Source of the DNA: Lathyrus oleraceus
Taxonomy: Eukaryota > Streptophyta > Magnoliopsida > Fabales > Fabaceae
Reading direction: 5' to 3'
DNA: 64,000 nucleotides
Assembly (NCBI RefSeq): GCF_024323335.1
Contig: NC_066579.1
Coordinates: 356,950,900 to 357,014,899, forward strand
Within the stretch, counting starts at the first letter, position 1. Each line of letters opens with the position of its first letter. Shown here piece by piece: positions 1 to 11,200 of the stretch. The translations under genes and the position numbers were made by a program. A model generated the notes under the pieces. It ran no database searches. It saw only the letters and a program-made list of their open reading frames with translations, and was not told where the DNA came from.

Positions 1-1958
1 AGCAAGCCACACACACACTTAACTTGCACAGGAAGCAAGCCAAGCAAACCTAACTTGCACAGGAAGCAAGTCTAAACTAACCCTAACTTGCACAAGAAGC
101 AGTCACCAAACATACAAGCACAGGTACCCACACTATATACAACAAACAAGTCTCAAACAAGGTTAGGTTTTAGTCGAGGGGTCATATCAACCTCAACAAC
201 AAACCACTCTGGAACTGGGTAGTGTTAGCTCTTAACCTTGCCATTGAGGGGCTAAGGTGACGCAGATGAAAGGTGAGTGAAGATAAGACTTCACAGCTCT
301 TATCCCTGGCCTGGGAGAGCTTAAGACCAGAATGTGTGGGTTCAGAAAGTGGGAACCCTTCTACACATTTGAAACTGACTCAACTGTACAATTGTACAAG
401 ATCTTGGGTTTGTATCTGCAATGCATCAACACAGTGGTGTGAGCAAAGCAGAAGACACACAAATAGCAGGGGATAGATTGCATATCCCTTGGGTTCTGCC
501 AATTGCCTCTTCACTTAGGAGGTCTTTGACTCTATACAAGGACAAAATAACCACACACAAACATTGCCTCTTAAGGAGGACTTCAGACAGTTGCCTGGCC
601 AAGTAACAGGCAGGTCTTCCAGACTACATGAGTTAGGAATATACCTCAAGCAAGTTTGCTACTTAAAGCAAAGCAAAGCAAAAGTTCACAAGAACTAAAA
701 GCAACTAAAGTACCTGAAATCAGTCAGCACATTAGTATACAAGTCAAAGTTAAATCAGAATGAACAAAGGTTAAACACACAAGCAGATAGGTGTGTCAAT
801 GCACAAGGTTCAAGGCATGTGAGCCAAGCAACCTACCAACAAGCTATGTTAGTCATGATAACAAACCTCATCATTTGTATTGGTCTCATTGAAGCATTTG
901 TGGCTAACCTGAAAACATGAGCTCAAAGGTGAGTAACAGGACCACTAGGACAAGCCTAGGTCAAAANNNNNNNNNNNNNTCAAAGGCCATGAAAATGTGG
1001 GATGGAGTTGTTGAAAGTGTACTTTTTGCCAATTTTCAAGCAAGTTGGAATGGCTGTATGTACTGCACACGAAATGGGCTTCACAAGTTTTAATCAACAT
1101 TTCAGAACATATTTGAATGGCCAAATGGTTGAAATGATATTTGAAAAGTCAAAATTCACTCACTTGAAATTAATTAAGGCAAGTTCAAAAGGCCATTTTG
1201 ATTGGTGATGTTTTGGTACATGAAATTACATTTTTGGAAAGAGGGGATCAAATGTGACTTGTAGGAAAAACCCCACCCAATTTGGCCAAATGGTTTGAGA
1301 GATATGGCCTTTTGAAGTTCAAGAATTTCTGAAAATGATTTGATCATAACTTGCCAACCATACATGGGAATTGAGTGTTCTTGGACTTTTGGAAATGGGA
1401 GAAGATCTTCAACTTTCATGTTGGGAAAAATTCATTTGAAGCTTGTATCATGATGTAAGTTTGAGGATCAAGACTTTCCATTTTTGGTATTTCAGTTACA
1501 GGTCCAGTTTCCATTTTTGGAAATTTCTGATCTGGCTTCAATTCTTCCATGATGGTGTTTGACATGATATATGAGGCCTATTTGGACATGAATGAGACTC
1601 TCAAACCAATCCAACCATCAAACCACTGATTAAATGACAGTTGACCAACAGTTGACTTTTAGGGTTTCTGACTGATGTGCATTGACTGATGACTTCTGAA
1701 CATCCAATCCTTGACCAAAACACTTCAAATGGATCCCCAAGTCATGTGAACATGTTGGACCAACCCTAGGGCCTTGGCTCCTTGAGAATGTGCTTGCTTG
1801 CTTGACTGACTGATCTCCTGACCAGTTTGACCTAATTCTTCTGATTGGCTTGCACTTGAGGCAAATGGACAATGCAATGCTATGCAGTGGACCATGTTAT
1901 GCTATGACCTAATATGAGAATGTATGTACAATGATAGGTGCAAATTTGAGGTGCTACA
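1..1958 (-). mobile_element. E1 3' LTR, partial, Ogre-type
   Basis: This is the 3' LTR of the minus-strand element E1. Its 5' end (minus sense TGTAGCACC) lies at 1958, next to the polypurine tract, and it runs off the left edge. Position 1 aligns with about 15344 in the 5' LTR copy, so roughly the last 935 bp lie outside the window. The parts that can be compared match LTR copies at 14409-18408 and 42825-47683, but with many single-base indels, which suggests poor consensus quality. An N gap at 967-979 interrupts it. Confidence 0.9.
967..979. other. assembly gap of 13 N inside the E1 3' LTR
   Basis: Thirteen N separate sequence matching LTR position 16330 (left) from sequence matching 18265 (right) in the other copy. 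If this LTR is colinear, about 1.93 kb is missing and the 13 N is a placeholder length. Confidence 0.95.
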
Positions 1959-1970
1959 GCTGCCCCTATT
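1959..1970 (-). promoter_or_regulatory. polypurine tract of E1
   Basis: The minus strand reads AATAGGGGCAGC directly before the LTR start TGTAGCACC. This is the expected place for the plus-strand primer. The same tract precedes the E2 LTR (25059-25070), and a close variant precedes the E5 LTR (56966-56977). Confidence 0.85.
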
Positions 1971-2136
1971 CAATCAGCTGGGAACCCGAATGGATGAGAG
2001 CAACGGCTGTCAGACTTTCAGGGTAAACAGGGATTGAATACCAAGACCGTAGAAATTTGCACTCTGCCGGATATGATACAAGAAGAACCACGTCATTTAC
2101 TGATGACGCCTGCAATTGACAACTTCAGAAAGGCGA

Positions 2137-3101
2137 AACCATTTACCGATGGTTAGAAACTGGTAACTTGATATTTACCGATATCAACTTCAGCAAGACC
2201 ATTTACCGATGGCTGCTGGAAACAACTTGATGTAAAAGGAAGCAAAACCATTTACCGATGGTGGCTTCAAAGAAACTTGACATTTACCGATATCAACTTC
2301 AACTCGACCATTTACCGATGGCTACTGCAACTGGGATCTGATATTTACCGATATCGAAGAAAACGGGGCCATTTACCGATGGCGTCTCCACTTGGAGGAA
2401 CAAAATCTTTGTGGTGTAATCAGACAAGACGTTTACCGACGACTTCTGGGGATCTTGATTTTATCAACAAAAAACAAAGCATGACCAGACATTTACCGAT
2501 GACTGGGGAGACTCGATGTTTACCGACATCGAAAGATGATGTTTACCGACATCCAAAAACGACCAGACATTTACCGATGACCGGGGACACTTCACTAAGG
2601 GAAAAACAAATATTTGCAACTGGAAACCAGATAGGACATTTACCGATGACTCTACTGGGGATCTCTAGCTGGGGATTATCAGACATTTACCGATGACTGC
2701 AGAAAAGACTCGATGTTTACCGACATCGAAAGATGATGTTTACCGACATCAAAAAATGACCAGACATTTACCGATGACTGGGAGAAAACTGATGTTTACA
2801 GACATCAAAACAATGATGACCAGACTTTACCGATGACTGGAGAGAAAACCCGATGTTTACAGACACCGAAACAATGGTGTTTACCGACACCAAAAATGAT
2901 GACCAGACATTTACTGATGACTGGGGAGAATACCCGATGTTTACAGACACGAAACAATGGTGTTTACCGACACCAAAAATGATGACCAGACATTTACTGA
3001 TGACTGGGAGAATCCCGATGTTTACAGACACCGAAACAATGGTGTTTACCGACACCAAACAAAGAAACACACGCGGGTGCTACATGACACTTACCGGTAT
3101 C
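2137..3101 (-). repeat. E1 hairpin array with TTACCG loops and variable stems
   Basis: About 28 copies of a core TTTACCGA or TTTACAGA lie here in + sense. Most are a constant 6-nt loop (TTACCG) flanked by complementary arms that differ from copy to copy: AACCAT/ATGGTT (2137-2154), TTGATAT/ATATCAA (2168-2187), TCGATGT/ACATCGA (2513-2532), GGTGT/ACACC (near 2876), and CCAG-A-CAT/ATG-A-CTGG (near 2485). Several apparent C-A mismatches on the + strand are G-U pairs in the transcribed minus strand. The array sits in the hypervariable 3' region known to carry tandem repeats in Ogre elements. A structural role is inference. Confidence 0.85.
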
Positions 3102-3139
3102 ACAAGAACGACTTCTTAGATATGTCAAGGCAAGGTTGA

Positions 3140-3835
3140 CCACTTGCTGGGGGTCTCACTGGGGAGAAACAAACTTTCTGTCACCAACGGGTGAGGTAAT
3201 AAACCTCTGTGGGGATATCAATCCTGAATGCTGTCAAGAGCAACTGTAGCAGACTTGCTGTGCTGATGTTGAATGAAATGATCCGCCTCTGCCGGGGATA
3301 CGGTCTGGTGAGGTTAACACATGAATGCATATGTTTGAATTTTTCTATGGCGTAATGCTCCATATTGAATGGGAATGCTACGCAGTTTGAGGATGCAATG
3401 ATCACTAAATGCAAAAATGCAAAAATGATGAAAAACTCCGGCTGGGGAGCCAAAACTGATCGGGTACTCCAACTCTGCGGGGAGACTCTGCAGGGAGAGC
3501 AACGACTTCTCACTCATGTTGGAGAATAGCACTGCTGCTGGGGAAAGGTAAACTCCGCTGGGGATATCCTTCAGTCCACAGATAGGATAAATGCTGGAGA
3601 TAAATTTCAATGAACCTGCCTCACTCGGGGAGGAAATCGGCAAATACAGGCCTGCTGGGGATAGGCAATCCTTAGATCTGTTGGGGAATAGAAGGCACTA
3701 TCCACAGACGTCTCCGCAGGGGAACATAGCTCTGATAGCTTCCAAACTTGCTTGGGGAAATATCTGCTGAGGAAACGTCCTCACAGATGCCAACCTGAAA
3801 AACAGCACAACAAAATGCCCCCAGGGGATACATGG
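3140..3835 (-). repeat. E1 dispersed GCTGGGGA motif array
   Basis: About 16 irregularly spaced copies of a degenerate CTCYGCTGGGGA-like motif occur on the + strand, for example 3205, 3287, 3435, 3471, 3553, 3649 and 3710. The motif matches part of the primer-binding site as written in RNA sense (CTCTGCTGGGGA). Its RNA-sense copies (TCCCCAGC) would therefore be complementary to the PBS. No ORF of note lies here. The function is unknown. Confidence 0.6.
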
Positions 3836-3859
3836 ACAAGATACGCTCAAGTGTCCTCA

Positions 3860-4260
3860 ACATTCAAAATGATTTTCAAATGTTTTATCATCCTGCAAGT
3901 TATTGTAGCCTTCATGTTCTTATATGCAATGCTTATCAAAAATTCGGACATTTTTGCAAACAAAACAGTAAAAATAAAAACAAAAAGCCATTTATCTGAA
4001 TAACGACTTTTATTGATTGAAAATGTGCCTGAAGAGGCAAATACATTGGGAGCAATTCCTAGAAAGAGGTAATTGCGCACAAAAGGAAAAATCTATCCTA
4101 ATGGCAATGTGAACACGGCATCCACTATTTCCCAATTCTGTTATAACTCACAGATCATCAGTTTTCCTCCCAACTCCTTGCTTTCTGAGAAGAATGACTG
4201 GACGGATCACATCTTTCGAGATGGCAGACGACAAAGCTTGATGAAGTACAGACAACTCAG
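3860..4260 (-). other. E1 non-coding stretch between motif array and hairpin cassette
   Basis: AT-rich sequence without a credible ORF. A short hairpin GCCT-GAAG-AGGC lies near 4027. The corresponding place in E5 (near 59785) has GCCTA-TAAA-TAGGC, so the hairpin is kept with a different stem. Nothing else is recognised. Confidence 0.5.
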
Positions 4261-4292
4261 ACTGTAGTCTTCGCTTTAATCCCTCTTTTGGC

Positions 4293-4485
4293 TGGATCGC
4301 CCTTTCGGGTTTTCAATCCACCGGGATACCCATTTTTGCCTAAGCCGCCCTTGCGGGTTTTCGACTTACCGGGTGTACAAATTCTTTTCATTTTATCCCT
4401 AATTTTTGCCCGAACCTTTTCTTTCTGTTTTTTGGTTCGCCGGGATGCCCTTTTTTTGCCTGGACTCTTTTTTCTTTTTGTCCAG
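4293..4485 (-). promoter_or_regulatory. E1 post-integrase nested hairpin cassette
   Basis: Four hairpins follow the integrase stop in RNA sense. Outer stems (+ strand) are TGGAT/ATCCA (4293-4320), TAAGCCG/CGACTTA (4341-4368), CGAACC/GGTTCG (4411-4439) and CTGGAC/GTCCAG (4460-4485). The first two enclose an inner CCC/GGG stem whose minus-strand loops are GAAA and GCAA, both GNRA tetraloops. Constant linkers (minus sense GGCAAAAA and GGGAT) separate the units. Equivalent cassettes lie in E2 and E5 with different but still paired stems. The RNA-structure role is inferred from covariation. Confidence 0.75.
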
Positions 4486-4494
4486 CGGGTCAAT

Positions 4495-5844
4495 TTATGC
4501 GAAGTATTTTTTGACTACATCTGAGTTAACAGGAGACGGAAAATCTTCACCATCCATAGTTGTAAGCATCAAGGCTCCACCGGAGAAGACCTTTCTTCAC
4601 AACATACGGACCTTCATAATTAGGAGTCCACTTGCCCCTGTTATCTGCACCGGGAGGGAGGATCCTCTTCAAAACTAGATCACCGATCTGATAGCTTCGA
4701 GGACGCACTTTCTGATCAAAGGCTCGCTTCATCCTTCTCTGATACAACTGTCCATGGCATACAGCTGCTAGCCGTCTCTCCTCGATAAGGCTCAACTCGT
4801 TAAACCTTGTTCGAATCCACTCGGCTTCGTCCAGCTTGACATCCAATAAAACTCTCAGAGAAGGAATCTCCACTTCAACAGGTAGGACAGCTTCCATACC
4901 ATACACAAGGGAGTAAGGGGTTGCCCCGGTCGACGTACGTACTGAGGTACGGTACCCATGCAAAGCGAAAGGCAGCATCTCATGCCAATCCTTGTACGTA
5001 ACGACCATCTTCTGCACAATCTTCTTGATATTCTTGTTCGCCGCTTCTACACACACCATTCATCTTCGGTCTGTAAGGAGAAGAATTGTGATGTTCAATC
5101 TTGAAATCTTTACAAAGCTCTTTCATCATCTTGTTATTGAGATTCGAACCATTGTCAGTGATGATTCTCTCAGGAACTCCATAACGACATATGATTTCTT
5201 TCTTGATGAACCGGGTAACCACTTGTTTGGTAACGTTAGCATAGGAAGCTGCTTCCACCCATTTGGTGAAATAGTCAATCGCAACCAAGATGAAGCGATG
5301 TCCATTCGAAGCAGTAGGCTCAATCTTCCCAATCATATCAATGCCCCACATGGCAAACGGCCAAGGCGAATTCATGACATTCAGAGGGCTTGGTGGTACA
5401 TGCACCTTATCAGCATAAATTTGACACTTATGGCACTTCCGAGCATACTTGAAACAATCGGATTCCATAGTCATCCAGTAATAACCCGCTCTCAACAATT
5501 TCTTAGCCATTGCATGTCCGCCGGCATGAGTACCGAAGGAACCTTCATGAACTTCCTGCATTAACATGTCCGCCTCGGGTCTGTCCACGCATCTGAGCAA
5601 GACCATGTCAAAGTTTCTCTTATACAACACATCATCCTGATTCAAATAGAAGCTTCCAGCTAGCCTTCTCAGGGTTTTCTTGTCATTCTTCGACGCACCT
5701 TCAGGATACTCCTGAGTCTTGAGGAAGTTCTTGATGTCATAATACCACGGCTTCTCATCAATCACAACAGACTCGGCTGCAAACACATACGCAGGCCTCT
5801 CGAGTCGATTCACCGCAACATGTGGCACATGATTCCACCAATGA
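4495..5844 (-). pseudogene. E1 integrase (3' part of pol), frame-broken
   Basis: Encodes the retroviral-type integrase that inserts element cDNA. In the 345-residue open segment (4980-6017) the zinc-binding HHCC set is H157, H164, C195 and C198, and the first two catalytic Asp are D227 (GIDMIG) and D288 (ITDNG). The catalytic Glu (EAANK, codon near 5047) is in another frame, so there is a break at about 5060. A second break near 4592 precedes the tail, which ends KKYFA and stop at 4495-4497, as in E2. Domain order is normal for Ty3/gypsy. The breaks may be mutations or consensus errors, because the left part of the window is indel-rich. Confidence 0.88.
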
Positions 5845-7970
5845 ACTTTGATCATAGACGACAAAGTAGCCAAAGCATCAGCCATCTGATTCTCATCCCG
5901 GGGGACATGATACAACTTCACCTTCTTGAAGAACGTCAGTATTCTTCTGGTGTAATCTCTATACGGAATCAAATGCGGCTGATTCGTATTCCAATCTCCA
6001 TTGACTTGATTGACCACTAGAGCGGAATCTCCAAAATGTCAAGAGTTTTGATCCTCAGATCAATGGCTTCTTCTATCCCCATGATACAAGCCTCATACTC
6101 AGCTTCGTTGTTGGTGACGTCAAACGTCAATCTGGCAGAAAAAGGTATATGAGCACCTTTAGGATTGATCAATACTGCCCCAACACCGTTACCGTTCATA
6201 TTCACAGCCCCATCAAACATCAGTGTCCATTTGTCATCCGGATCCGGTCCTTCCTCGACAAGAGGCTCTTCGCAATCTTTCATCTTAAGATACATGATGT
6301 CTTCATCAGGGAATTCAAACATCATAGGCTGATAATCTTCAATCGGTTGCTCGGCGAGGTAGTCTGACAGAATACTACCTTTGATGGCCTTTTGTGACGT
6401 GTACTGAATATCATATTCTGTTAGAATCATCTGCCAACGAGCAACGCGTCCGGTGAGAGCTGGTTTCTCAAAGATGTACTTCACTGGATCCATCTTAGAA
6501 ATCAATAAGGTAGTATGGTTCAACATATACTGCCTCAGTCGGCGAGCAGCCCAGGCCAAAGCACAGCAAGTTTTCTCGAGCAGTGAATATCTTGTTTCAC
6601 AGTCGGTAAACTTTTTGCTAAGGTAGTATATGGCATGCTCTTTTCGACCAGACTCGTCATGCTGTCCCAATACACACCCCATCGAGTTCTCAGTCACTGA
6701 CAGGTACATTATCAGAGGTCTCCCTGGAACTGGAGGTATAAGGATTGGAGGTTTCTGTAAATACTCTTTAATCTTGTCAAAAGCTTTCTGACAATCATCA
6801 TTCCACTTGATCGCCTGATTCTTTCTGAGCAGTTTGAAAATTGGTTCGCACGTGGCAGTTAGGTGAGATATGAACCTTGCAATGTAGTTCAACCTCCCTA
6901 AAAACCCACGGACTTGCTTCTCCGTTTTTGGTTCAGGCATCTCTTGAATAGCTTTGACTTTTGCTGGATCAACCTCAATCCCTTTCTCACTGACAATGAA
7001 GCCTAAAAGCTTCCCTGATCTCACCCCAAACGTACACTTGTTCGGATTCAACCTCAGCTTGAACTTTCTCAACCGGTCAAACAGCTTCTGCAAATTAACC
7101 AGGTGCTCCTCTTCTGTCTGCGACTTCGCAATCATATCATCTACGTACACTTCAATTTCTTTGTGCATCATGTCATGAAAAAGAGTCGTCATTGCCCTCT
7201 GATAGGTAGCACCAGCATTCTTTAGCCCAAATGGCATCACCTTATAGCAGAACGTGCCCCAAGGTGTAATGAATGTCGTCTTTTCCATGTCCTCTGGCGC
7301 CATCTTGATCTGATTATATCCGGAAAACCATCCATGAAAGAGAATACCGAGGATTGAGCCGTATTATCAACCAATACATCAATGTGAGGTAATGGGAAAT
7401 CATCTTTCGGACTCGCTCTATTCAAATCCCGGTAATCGACACACATTCTGACTTTCCATCCTTCTTCGGCACAGGAACGATGTTGGCCACCCATGGGGGA
7501 TAACTTGTAACAGCCAAAAACCTGCATCCCACTGCTTCTGAACCTCTTCCTTGATCTTAGTTGCCATGTCAGGACTCGTTCTACGAAGCTTCTGCTTGAC
7601 CGAAGGACATCCTTCTCTAAGAGGTAATCGATGCACCACAATGTCTGTATCCAACCCAGGCATATCTTGATATGACCAGGCGAATATCTCCACATATTCT
7701 CTCAGCATCTCAATCAGCCTCCTCTTGACAGAGTCCTCTAAAGCAGCCCCAATCTTGATTTCTCTTTTGGCGTCCTCAGTACCCAAATTAACAACCTCCA
7801 ACTCCTCCTGATGAGGTTGGATGACCCTTTCCTCCTGCTTCAGCAATCTGACCAATTCTGCAGGAAGTTCACAGTCTTCCTCACTCTCCTCTTCAGCTTG
7901 GTAGATGGGATTGTCGAAATCATACTGAGCCATAACAGAACTGTTCATAGTGAATGCCATAAGATCGCTT
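5845..7970 (-). pseudogene. E1 reverse transcriptase - RNase H - second RNase H (5' part of pol), frame-broken
   Basis: This exon-like stretch begins after the predicted intron with an acidic leader (DFDNPIYQAEEE) and continues into RT. The RT active site YVDD lies at 7136-7147 and is followed by LGFIVSEKG and the thumb. The usual RNase H comes next. A second RNase H-like domain (WTLMFDGAVN and NNEAEYEA, about 6330-5850) follows; dual RNase H is known for Tat/Ogre elements. Frame breaks lie near 7515, 7460, 7323 and 6040. The product would make cDNA in cytoplasmic particles. Apart from the indels the protein looks well conserved, so either decay or sequencing error is possible. Confidence 0.9.
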
Positions 7971-8223
7971 CTGCATGTTTAATGCTTTGTTTTAGAAAAA
8001 GAGTTCAATAAAGTCACAAAAAAACAAAACATTGCCATTTTTATTGTTTTTTGAAAAAGGATGAAAACAAAAAATAGAAAGACAGGGATCACAAAGTTTG
8101 ATTTCAAAAAATGTCCTTCATTAATGATAATCATTAAAACATGATGAGGCCCTACAATGAATCACTACGCCTTGGGCAGATCGTAGGATTTTCATGCAAA
8201 ATGACAAAACAACAGAAAATTAC
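7971..8223 (-). other. predicted E1 intron between protease and RT
   Basis: A minus-strand donor GA^GTAATTTTC at 8223 and acceptor CATGCAG^AAGCG at 7971 bracket 253 bp. Splicing would remove the gag-protease stop (8220-8222). It would also join the Glu codon split at the donor to the RT leader in frame. Partial splicing at this place is established for Ogre elements. E4 has the same arrangement (53434-53706). The exact sites are inferred from frame continuity and cross-element conservation. Confidence 0.72.
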
Positions 8224-11200
8224 TCTGTCAGAAGAGTAACTTGGACCACTTCTTCAGCCGTCCAGTTGTTGATAGACCCCCCTGGTGCACACGAGCGAAC
8301 CCAGTTGTCCAAATCACAATCACTGTCACAGTCTTCACTACCGGTTGCAGAGACGTCGCCATGATTCATCAGCCCAGCGCTGGTAAAAGTACTCGGACCC
8401 GCTTGACTATTCTGCTCTGCTTGGAGAGGCTCATAACCAACACCAAATTTGTCTTCTTTGACAGGCAAATCCACCATCTTGCCCCAGCCTTCAGCTTTGC
8501 CAGAATCAACAACCTCCTTAGCCTGCTTGTAAGAAGTAATTGAAGCACCTGGCTTCCTCTGCTCAGCGTACGCCACTCTCTCAAGAGCCACAGTCTCAAA
8601 CGCCTGACATAAGGTTTCGTGGATCTCGCCATCCACCTCGACATATTTGAACGAGGATAGATGACTCACTAGAATCTCTTCTTCACCGCACACAGTCACA
8701 ATCTGACCGTTCCAGACATACTTGAGCTTTTGATGGAGAGTCGACGAGACTGCCCCTGCTGCATGAATCCATGGACGCCCCAATAAACAACTATAGGCGG
8801 GCTGGATGTCCATAACATAGAAGATGATATCGAATACCTCAGGACCTATCTTCACAGGCAAGGTAACTTCCCCACATACAGAACGTTTGGATCCGTCGAA
8901 AGCACGAACGATCAGGTCACTGGGAGTAAGCACAAACCCTTCCACATCAATCTTCTTCAGAATCTGCTTAGGCAACACATTCAGCGACGACCCGGTGTCT
9001 ACCAATACGTGAGACAACACTGCCCCCTTGCACTCCATGGTGATGTGCAAGGCTTTGTTATGGTTTCGCCCTTCAGGCGGTAAGTCCAGGTTGGTGAATC
9101 CTACACCATGCCTGGTGCTCACATTGGCCATCACACCCTCCAGTTGATTGACAGAAATCTCCTGAGGCACGTAAGCCAGATTCAACATCTTCAGCAAGGC
9201 GTTACGGTGTGCCTCAGAGCACAACAACAGTGAAAGTATAGAAATCTTGGACGGGGTTTGATTCAACTGATCTACAATCTTGTAGTCACTCTTCTTGATT
9301 ATTTTCATAAACTCCTCCACATCTTTCTCAAATGAGCCCTCGGGCGCTTCCTTCTGGACAGGTTCTTCCTCAACCACAGCTTGCTTACCCTTTGCTCTGG
9401 CGAGAGCCTCAGCATTATTGTCCCTCAAAGGCTGCGGTGCGAACAGACGACCGCTTCTGGTAAAACCTCCTGGACCCCCTACATTATCCACAGCCGGACC
9501 AACAGTTGCAGGAACTCTATTCGGTAAACCAATTGTCACTGGAGCTTGATTCACTGGTCTCGTCTGACTTTCAGCCCTTCTGTTACTGCGGTGAGCATTA
9601 TCATACTTCCACGGCACGGCCCTACTATTCTCAACAGCCCTTCTTCCAGACGCGGTGATAGTAGTTGGAGCACTGATGGTTACAGGCACGGAAATGGTAA
9701 CTGGGGTACCATTTGTTGCAGGTGCACTAACGACCCTTTGTCCACGTCCTTCAGACAGTTTAAAGTAAATGGTGATAGTTGACACTGTCCCACGATCTTT
9801 TACAGCCCTACTGAATTGCAAACAACCCTCATCCATCATACCCTGGATACCGGCCCTTAACTGGTCGCAACCATTCTCAGATTCTGCACAGCCCAAACAA
9901 TCCTCATCACAGCCCGAGTAGACACCCCCATTCAGCAGACGGCCCTTCACAACTAGCAGAGAAGTCTGAACATCATCAACATTAACAACCAGATCTTCAG
10001 CTTCTTTCCCTTCAATATTGTTCACTCTATGCCCACCATGCTGAGGCATAGGGTTGTTGACGATGTTAGGCACTGGTGCGAAGTTGATTGCTTTGGCATC
10101 GATCAAATCTTGGACTTTGTGCTGGAGAGCCCGACACTTCTCAGTATGATGCCCTGGTGCCCCAGAGTGAAAGTCACAACGGACGCTGGCGTCGTACCCA
10201 GGAGGCAATACTGTAGGCGGAGCCATTGTACGCAACTCAACCATCCCCAACCTGAGTAGTTCTGGCAGCAGTTCGGCGTACGACATGGGTAGCGAATCAA
10301 AACGTCGATCAGGCATCCTTTGTCTGGGCTGATACGGACGTTGCTGTTGTTGTTGCGGTTGTTGAACTCTTTGTTGTTGTTGTTGACGAGGTTGAGGTGC
10401 CGGAATGGTTACTGCAGCAGCTTGATGGTATTCACTTCTGTTCTGATCTCTGCGGTATTGAACAGCATTAGTTTCACCCTCTCTTCGACGAGGTGCCCCA
10501 GCAAACGGCTTCTTAGAAGAAGAGGAACCAGCATCTTGGATCTTCCCAGTTTTAATCAAGCTCTCAGTCCTCTCTCCACAAATGACAACATCAGAAAAAC
10601 TACCGAATGGGCAGCTCCCCATCCGGTCCATAAACACACCCTGAAGAGTACCGATAAACATATCTGTCAACTCCCTCTCCAGCATAGGGGGTTGAACTCT
10701 AGCAGCCAGTTCACGCCACCTCTGGGCATACTCCTTGAAGCTTTCATTGGATTTCTGACATAGACTCTGCAGCTGAGTCCGGCTCGGTGCCATGTCCATG
10801 TTGTGTTTGTATTGCCTCAAAAAGGCCTCACCCAGATCCCTCCAACAGCGGATAGAATCTCTCTTCAATTCCATGTACCAGTCCAAAGAAGCCCCAGATA
10901 GACTATCTTGGAAAAAATACATCCACATCTTTTCATCATCGGTATACACAGAGATTTTTCGATAATAAGCCTGCACATGGGTGCGAGGGCAAGAAGTACC
11001 GTTGTATTTATCGAAGGACGGTGCTTTGAACTTGTAAGGGATTCTCAAACCTTCCACCAACCCCATATTGGTAACATCAAAACCGAGAGAATTCTGACAT
11101 TCCATAGCTCTAATTTTCTCAGCAAGGGCATCAACTTTACGATCCCTCTCATCAACCCTCCCCAGAACGTCTTCGTCTTCACTGAGCAGAGTGAACATAT

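Noticed and set aside
4257..4493. Lys/Arg-rich 78-codon minus-strand ORF
   Set aside because: Sits on the hairpin cassette; composition reflects its purine-rich linkers, and it is not conserved as protein in E2 or E5.
4992..5564. 190-codon plus-strand ORF
   Set aside because: Antisense shadow of the integrase.
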